A program made the position numbers and the translations under genes. The notes beneath the pieces were generated by a model. It saw only the letters and a program-made list of their open reading frames with translations, was not told where the DNA came from and searched no databases. Of a stretch of 64,000 bases of DNA, positions 58,593 to 64,000 are shown in pieces. The first letter of the stretch is position 1; every line of letters starts with the position of its first letter. The DNA comes from Candidatus Endomicrobiellum trichonymphae (GTDB lineage: Bacteria > Elusimicrobiota > Endomicrobiia > Endomicrobiales > Endomicrobiaceae): NCBI RefSeq assembly GCF_002355835.1, contig NZ_AP017459.1:992001-1056000 (forward strand), written 5' to 3'.

Positions 58593-59058
58593 CCTCTTCT
58601 ATAAAGAAAATGCAGAAAGAAGTAAAAAAACTCCAAAAAGCCGGGAAAAAGTGATTTTCACAAATGGCTGTTTCGATTTGCTTCATTTGGGTCATATAAA
58701 TCTTTTTGAAAAAGCAAAAAGTATGGGAGAGGTTCTACTAGTTGCCATAAACTCGGATAAATCTTTGAGTTGCCTGAAAGGTCCGCAAAGACCTTTGTCA
58801 TGGGAAAAAGATAGGGCAAAACAGCTTCTCTCTTTAAAGTCTGTAGACTATGTAGTCGTGTTCGACGAGCAGACACCGAAAGAAATTTTAAGCGAGCTGC
58901 GACCTGATATTCTTGTAAAGGGCGGCGACTATAAGCTGTCTGAAATAGTCGGAAGAGAATGTGTGAAGAAAGTTTGCAGATTCCCTTTTATAAAAGGAAA
59001 ATCAACAACAAATTTAATAAATCTGATAGTAAACCGTTATGGCTATAAAAAAATGTAA
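58577..59058 (+). pseudogene. rfaE2: Heptose-1-phosphate adenylyltransferase (RfaE2) with N-terminal frameshift
   Basis: Nucleotidyltransferase of the ADP-heptose pathway for LPS. The core from 58651 is intact: VIFTNGCFDLLHLGHINLFE, LVAINSDKSLS, RPLSWEKDRAKQLLSLKSVD, LVKGGDYK and IVGRECVKKV. The natural N-terminus (MEKSIASSIKKMQKEVKKLQ) begins at the ATG at 58577 in another frame. The two join if the A5 run at 58646-58650 had six A. Either slippage restores it, or a GTG at 58651 starts a 135-residue core enzyme; both could work. Called a pseudogene only for the frame break. Confidence 0.75.
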
Positions 59059-59569
59059 AGCGGAGAGCGAAGTTAAGAATAAAATAAAAGTTTCTTCGTC
59101 TGATGCTCTCAGATATACGGAAAATGTAATTCCTGAAAATTTTAACCGGGAATCTGTTCTAAGAATAATAGATGCAAATTTAAACCGCTGCCGCGAAGGG
59201 TTAAGAGTCGTTGAAGACGGTCTGCGTTTTGTTCTCAACGATAGTTTTCTTTATAAAAAAATCCGCAGGATTCGTCACAGCGTCGATAAAATCTTAAGAA
59301 GCAGTTATGACGAACTTATAAAAGAAAGAGAGTCTTTTGACGATTCTGGCAGACAGATGCCGGAAATATCAAAGAAAGAGCTGGCAGGTATAATAACTGC
59401 AAATTTTAAGCGGACGCAGGAATCTTTAAGAGTTTTAGAAGAATATTCAAAAACTCTTTTTCCAAAAGCATCTACAGATTTTAAAAAACAGAGATATGCG
59501 GCATACGATGCCGAAAAATCTGTTTATTTAAAATATAGAAAGTTTTTGTTGCAGACGGTGGCACTATGA
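59039..59569 (+). CDS. ThiE N-terminal-domain-like protein
   Basis: 176 residues. The central part, RIIDANLNRCREGLRVVEDG then LRFVLND and RRIRHSVDKIL, matches the extra N-terminal domain of some cyanobacterial and deep-branching ThiE proteins (from memory); the second half repeats a similar FKRTQESLRVLEEYSKTLFP. There is no ThiE barrel, so it is not a thiamine phosphate synthase by itself. It overlaps the rfaE2 end by 20 bases and precedes the AlbA_2 fragment and thiC, so a thiamine link is plausible. Confidence 0.65.
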   Translation: MAIKKCKAESEVKNKIKVSSSDALRYTENVIPENFNRESVLRIIDANLNRCREGLRVVEDGLRFVLNDSFLYKKIRRIRHSVDKILRSSYDELIKERESFDDSGRQMPEISKKELAGIITANFKRTQESLRVLEEYSKTLFPKASTDFKKQRYAAYDAEKSVYLKYRKFLLQTVAL

Positions 59570-59944
59570 CAAAGAAGTTCTCTACAGTGAATAAAAAAAT
59601 AAAACAAATGCTTTCCGCGGGGGCGAAAGATCAAATATAGAGTTTAAAGAATGCATACACGACATATCAAATACAGTGTATGAAACTATATATGCATTTT
59701 TGAACGCGAGAGGCAGAGCCATTTTACTTGGAGTTAAAGATAACGAAAATATTATCGGAATTACAAAAGAGTATATTTCGTCAATTAAACAAGACTTTGT
59801 TACTGCTGTAAATAACCCATCAAAATTGTCACCGACAGTTTGTCTCTCTTCTGAGGGAATTTTTTTATAGATGAGAATAATATTTTATATATTATTGTGC
59901 CGGAAAGTTCTCAGGTACGCTACAAAGATATAAACGGAGGAAAA
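59566..59944 (+). pseudogene. AlbA_2 (Schlafen-like) domain fragment
   Basis: Frames join to give MTKKFSTVNKKIKQMLSAGA, then IEFKECIHDISNTVYETIYA (A3 run where four A are needed), FLNARGRAILLGVKDNENII and GITKEYISSIKQDF. A further break at a T7 run near 59870 leads to ILYIIVPESSQVRYKDINGG. This is the AlbA_2 (PF04326-like) DNA-binding domain found in RecG-like and Schlafen proteins. It starts in ATGA overlap with the previous gene and runs in frame into thiC. Confidence 0.65.
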
Positions 59945-61210
59945 ATGACATTGATAGAAGATGCTCAAAATAAAAAAGCGAACGGTCTGATAAAGAGAGC
60001 GTCGGAAGCCGAAAATTTAGATGAAGAATTTATAAGAGCCGGCACTGCTGGCGGGAGCATTGTCATACCCAAAAATGTCAATAGAAAACTTCGGAAAATA
60101 GTCGCCGTCGGAAAGGGCTTAAAAACAAAAGTTAACGCTAATATTGGTACTTCGCCCGATCATATTGATATTGTGGGTGAACTTGCAAAACTTGATGCCG
60201 CCGTCAAAGCCGGCGCCGACGCTGTTATGGATTTATCAACAGGCGGCGACTTAAAACAGATAAGAAAAGAAATTCTTGAGGCTTCGCCGGTACAGGTAGG
60301 AACAGTGCCAGTTTACGAAGCTGCCTGTAAAACGGTTGCAAAAGGCAAAAAAATATCTGAAATAGATGGCGAGTTATTATTTGACGTTATAGAGGAACAG
60401 TCGCAACAAGGTGTGGATTTTATTACCGTTCACTGCGGAATTAATAAAGACACCGTAGAAATATTAAATCGTCAAAAGCGACTTGCGGGTGTTGTAAGCA
60501 GAGGTGGATCTTTTTTGGTTAAGTGTATAAACGCGACTGGAAAAGAGAATCCTTTATTTGAGAATTACGACAGACTTTTGAAAATAGCAAAAAAATACGA
60601 TGTTACACTGAGTCTAGGCGACGGATTCAGACCAGGCTGTGCGTTTGACGCTTCAGACGGATCGCAACTTGCCGAACTCTCAGTTTTAGGCGAGCTTGTT
60701 TTAAGAGCGAGAAAAGCTGGCGTTCAGTCTATGATAGAAGGTCCAGGACATGTTCCTCTGAACCAAATTGAAGCAAACGTAACTATTGCAAAAAGATTGG
60801 GGCACGGAGCACCGCTTTACTTTTTAGGACCTCTGGTAACCGATATAGGTGCAGGTTATGATCATATAACTTCTGCAATCGGCAGTGCATTAGCGGCAGC
60901 TTATGGAGTCGATTTTATTTGTTACGTTACTCCTGCCGAACATCTAAGGCTTCCTGACGTTGGGGATGTCCGCGAGGGCGTTATCGCCGCAAGACTTGCC
61001 GGACATGCCGCAGATATTGTTAAAGGAGTTAAAGGCGCAAGCGAGCGCGATGCCGAAATGTCCAAATGGCGTAAAGCAAGAAACTGGGAAAAACAAAAAG
61101 AATTCTGTATAGACCCCGTAAAATTTGCAAGAGAAAGAGAAAAACTTCCACCGCAACAGGAAGATGTATGCACAATGTGCGGAGAGTTCTGCGCTATGAG
61201 AGACGAATAA
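59945..61210 (+). CDS. thiC: Phosphomethylpyrimidine synthase
   Basis: Radical-SAM enzyme rearranging AIR into HMP-P, the pyrimidine of thiamine. 421 residues (short form). VNANIGTSPDHIDI, DLSTGGDL, TVHCGINKDTVEIL, LSLGDGFRPGCAFDASDGSQ, EGPGHVPLNQIEANV and the cluster motif CTMCGEFC at the end. The start at 59945 has CGGAGG; the frame is open further up only because it merges with the AlbA_2 ruin. No TPP riboswitch was seen upstream. Confidence 0.96.
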   Translation: MTLIEDAQNKKANGLIKRASEAENLDEEFIRAGTAGGSIVIPKNVNRKLRKIVAVGKGLKTKVNANIGTSPDHIDIVGELAKLDAAVKAGADAVMDLSTGGDLKQIRKEILEASPVQVGTVPVYEAACKTVAKGKKISEIDGELLFDVIEEQSQQGVDFITVHCGINKDTVEILNRQKRLAGVVSRGGSFLVKCINATGKENPLFENYDRLLKIAKKYDVTLSLGDGFRPGCAFDASDGSQLAELSVLGELVLRARKAGVQSMIEGPGHVPLNQIEANVTIAKRLGHGAPLYFLGPLVTDIGAGYDHITSAIGSALAAAYGVDFICYVTPAEHLRLPDVGDVREGVIAARLAGHAADIVKGVKGASERDAEMSKWRKARNWEKQKEFCIDPVKFAREREKLPPQQEDVCTMCGEFCAMRDE

Positions 61211-61227
61211 ACAAAGCAAATACCGGC

Positions 61228-61695
61228 TCAGCTTTCCGCCTCTTGTAAGCGCTTTTTAGATTCTTTATATTTAAGCTTTTCGATGTTTTTTTCTTTTTTT
61301 AAGAAAGATATATAATCAGGAAACGCTACAATTTTTCTTGCTTTGCCAAGCCACACGTAAGCAGCCAAGTCTTTCTGAAACTTAATCTTTACGGGGTTTG
61401 CAGGAGCCGCTTTATTTATATGCCATGCCGAACCGATAATATTCTTGCTCTCAGTCGTTTTTTTATTTGCCGCTGGCATATTTCCGTATATTTTTAACTG
61501 TTGTTTCACTATTTCTTCTGCTTCTTTAGGTTCCGGAATAACGCTTATAAAATTGACATGCAGTATTGCCAGCATGCCTGGCGATTTTTCTTGAAACTCT
61601 ACAAAATAGTCAGTTTTTTCGGCAAAATTCACGAAACAAAAAATATCTGTCGCAAAGATTAATGTAAAAGATACCGTAAAAAAAAAATTTTTCAT
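61228..61695 (-). CDS. Secreted hypothetical protein
   Basis: 155 residues. Hydrophobic N-terminus (FFFTVSFTLIFATDIFCFV) with a probable cleavage before NFAEK. The rest is lysine-rich, with GSAWHINKAAP and AAYVWLGKARKIVAFP. No family recognised. Convergent with thiC. Confidence 0.55.
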   Translation of the reverse strand: MKNFFFTVSFTLIFATDIFCFVNFAEKTDYFVEFQEKSPGMLAILHVNFISVIPEPKEAEEIVKQQLKIYGNMPAANKKTTESKNIIGSAWHINKAAPANPVKIKFQKDLAAYVWLGKARKIVAFPDYISFLKKEKNIEKLKYKESKKRLQEAES

Positions 61696-63357
61696 TGTAA
61701 ATCTTTGAAATCAATACGTACTATAAACTTTAGAAACAATCGTGAATAGCTTTAATTTTTTCAAGAATCTTCCAAAAGTGGCACTACCCTACCGCAAAAG
61801 AATTCCACCGCTTTTCGGTCATTATCTTGTTGCACCAGTACCTAAATAAAACATTATTCAAAACTAATTGTCTATACTAAAACTATAAATTAGTCCGTCC
61901 GGATAAAGCTATAGTCAAAGATTCAAGAAGAACATCACTACCTTGTTCTTTAATTCTTGAGATTATATGATATTTCACAAGGTTCTATTTTCAACAATAC
62001 CCTCTATCCTCTATATATAACAAGCGAGACAAAACAATATAGACAACACAATGTAATAGCATAAAATTTCTTATCTTACAAATAATACCTTATTAAACTC
62101 ATTTTTTATTTAGATTATTTTTTCATGAGAAAGACGTCATCACAGTATTAAGGATATGCATAGTCGATATTCCTTTAAGATATTCATAGCTCTCCAATTC
62201 TGTATTTCCAGTTGATTCATTATTCTCTACGTACCACAGTTCATTAATAGAACTAACCGTTATGGGGGATAGCGTTAGCGTCAGACTTCTTTCTTATAAG
62301 TTTATCACGACTGAAAAAACACAAAACGTAGTAAAACATAGTGCAACAAAACAACATACTAATCTTTTCACTTTTAATCTTTTGTCAACTCAATAAATTG
62401 ATTATTTAAGAATAATATACTTATGTCGCTTTCAGGCTTTACAGTGTCTATTGCATACTCTTCGCACTATACTCTCTCTGTTCTTCTTTCTGCTTAGCAG
62501 ACAAAATAAGCAAGTCTCTGGCTCTTCTCTCTGCTGTCTGGTATACCATCATTTACAACATAGTCTAAATGCTTCAATGCGACACTTTATATATTCAAGG
62601 ACTTTATAGCTTGTGTACCGGCATAGAAATAGCTGCTTTAATAACAGACGTAATTATGTTTATATATTTTGAATAAGCAGGTTTAATTCTTCTTTTTTTC
62701 TATCATTTGAATGAATCCTCATTTTAGATATATTTCCCCGTCTCTTAACTCCTAAAAGAACTTAGTTTTCAGCTTTATGCTCGGAACGTGTAAGCTAAAA
62801 CACTTATCTTTCGTTCCTTTTTCTTTGCCTGTCTTTATAACTTCAGCAAACATAATCTTATCGCTGTCAAAATAGATTGCTTTTTCAGTCTTAATAAGTC
62901 GCGCGGCATTGAGGACATTGCATTTCACTTCTCCAACTGTGATAAGACCCAACAGAAAGCAAGTCCGCCTAAACGGTCTTATAACTAGTTTCATAAAAAC
63001 ATTTTAAATTTCTTTTCGCCGCTCTTTCTTAAAAATTATCAGGTTTGTCATAGGTAGATGTTTACGCAGACACAGAGAAATAGAGTTGATGTCGTCTACT
63101 TTTATCCACCTCTCCATTCAGTATATCATCCTTTTTGTCCTCTTCACTTTCCTACTATCTTGCTGGCTATACCTCTACAAATACTATTAAATCTTTTTAT
63201 CACAAATAAATTAACTACTTTTCTTAAGTCGTCCAGAGTACTTATCAACGCAACGTTTAACAGCTCCTCAAATATATAATCTAATCTTAATATACATATT
63301 TTACAATTTTAATGCTTTATAGTAAACTTTATCTGTACAAAATAAAAATGATGAGGA
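61696..63357. other. Gene-poor region, about 1.66 kb
   Basis: No recognised gene or RNA. A minus-strand frame of 80 residues at 62752-62994 (VLNAARLIKTEKAIYFDSDK) has composition like a real protein but no known family. Another near 62450-62560 reads TAERRARDLLILSAKQKEEQ. Both are likely debris. Confidence 0.45.
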
Positions 63358-63366
63358 GTGGAAAGA

Positions 63367-63894
63367 ATGGGCGTTATAAGCGCACCGAAAAAAGCGAAAT
63401 TGTTCTGCGGTATAATTTCATCCAGTGCAGAAATAGAACAAAAATCACTTGCAGGACTTGAAAAAAAATTCGGTGAAATTGATTTGACAAGCACTGTTAT
63501 ACCTTTTGACTTTTCGGATTACTATAATCCCGAAATGGGCGGTAATTTGAAACGTTTTTGGATTTCGTTTAAAAAATTAATAACTGCTGCCGATATTGCC
63601 GGAATAAAAATTTTTACAAACTCAACTGAAGCCAGCTTTTCTGTAAACAACAAAAGACAGATAAATATTGATCCCGGGTATATAACTCCTGCAACCGTTA
63701 TTCTCGCTACGACAAAAGATTACAGCCACAGAATTTATCTCTCCGACGGCATATACGGAGAAGTTACAGCGATATATAAAAAAGCCGCAGTTGTTAAACT
63801 TCCATGGTCATATCCCGATTACCTTTCTAACACAGCAAAGGAATTTCTTTTGAAAGCGCGGAAAGATCTTATAGAACAATTGAGAACGGCATGA
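63367..63894 (+). CDS. DUF4416 family protein
   Basis: 175 residues, starting MGVISAPKKAKLFCGIISSS, followed by FGEIDLTSTVIPFDFSDYYN, NIDPGYITPATVILATTKD and AVVKLPWSYPDYL. These are the conserved features of DUF4416, which has no known function. AGGAG lies upstream of the ATG at 63367; an upstream GTG (63358) is less likely. It ends in ATGA overlap with the next gene. Confidence 0.85.
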   Translation: MGVISAPKKAKLFCGIISSSAEIEQKSLAGLEKKFGEIDLTSTVIPFDFSDYYNPEMGGNLKRFWISFKKLITAADIAGIKIFTNSTEASFSVNNKRQINIDPGYITPATVILATTKDYSHRIYLSDGIYGEVTAIYKKAAVVKLPWSYPDYLSNTAKEFLLKARKDLIEQLRTA

Positions 63895-64000
63895 TGTCCA
63901 TTTTAATGATACTGGTAATATACTTAACCGGATATATTTATATTGCATGGCGCGTGAATTCAGGTTTAAATATACGCAGATCTTACAGTATCTATTCATA
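63891..64000 (+). CDS. Start of a membrane protein, cut by the window edge
   Basis: ATG at 63891 overlaps the DUF4416 stop. The visible 36 residues begin MMSILMILVIYLTGYIYIAW, a transmembrane helix, and then turn polar (RVNSGLNIRRSYSIYS). Family unknown. Confidence 0.6.
   Translation, partial: MMSILMILVIYLTGYIYIAWRVNSGLNIRRSYSIYS

Noticed and set aside
59570-59944. TPP riboswitch before thiC
   Set aside because: The conserved CUGAGA and ACC-UUGA-type segments are not present; the stretch reads as AlbA_2 coding debris.
63058-63279. Plus-strand open frame in the gene desert
   Set aside because: Low-complexity hydrophobic translation with no ribosome site and no family; likely chance.

Overview
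The window is AT-rich chromosomal DNA, apparently from a host-restricted, genome-reducing bacterium with a Gram-negative-type cell wall. Intact biosynthetic and housekeeping genes alternate with gene ruins and long non-coding gaps. The protein sequences and the mix of lost restriction-modification, competence and toxin genes with retained amino-acid and cofactor synthesis fit Elusimicrobiota, most likely a termite-gut-flagellate Endomicrobium ('Ca. Endomicrobium trichonymphae'-like). That assignment is inference from sequence style; no database was searched.

Layout. 0-1.6 kb: ruins of a type II restriction endonuclease. 1.7-3.8 kb: groES-groEL with a promoter and a CIRCE-like operator. 3.85-5.5 kb: decayed queE and queC beside an intact queD/PTPS gene. 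5.5-9.5 kb: cell-wall cluster (PASTA protein, rpe, amidase, murI). 9.8-15.2 kb: ilvD-ilvB-ilvN-ilvC, branched-chain amino acid synthesis. 15.7-17.4 kb: tRNA-Asn and guaB. 17.9-18.9 kb: rplM-rpsI. 19-23.8 kb: aroE, ispD, ispF, cysS, rlmB. 23.9-28.9 kb: cardiolipin synthase, then a three-gene nucleic-acid cluster (Cas4/AddB-like Fe-S nuclease, RmuC, RNase H). 29.7-32.1 kb: short pyruvate kinase, a membrane protein, a ZIP transporter. 32.2-37.6 kb: frameshifted deacetylase, lipid kinase, membrane metalloprotease, pyrophosphate-energised pump, MazG. 37.6-39.1 kb: decayed comM. 39.5-45.2 kb: metF, metV, pth, rplY, prs, glmU. 45.4-46.7 kb: a small repeat protein and a compact cluster of very small overlapping ORFs. 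46.8-51.3 kb: DnaQ-like exonuclease, TPR ruin, a secreted beta-CASP protein and a dead toxin-antitoxin pair. 51.8-61.2 kb: PHP phosphoesterase, TPR protein, glycine cleavage genes interrupted by a dead restriction-modification pair, heptose adenylyltransferase, a ThiE-N-like gene, an AlbA_2 fragment and thiC. 61.2-64 kb: a small secreted protein, a gene desert, a DUF4416 gene and the start of a membrane protein.

The surviving genes supply amino acids (ilv), cofactors (thiC, folate-linked metF/metV, a folate-type PTPS), isoprenoid precursors (ispD/ispF), peptidoglycan (murI, glmU, amidase, PASTA) and lipids (cls, lipid kinase). This fits a symbiont that feeds its host. The losses fall on mobile-DNA barriers (two restriction systems, one toxin-antitoxin pair), competence (comM) and queuosine synthesis (queC/queE). 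Several lesions are single-base changes in A/T homopolymers, so some genes may be in early decay or rescued by slippage.
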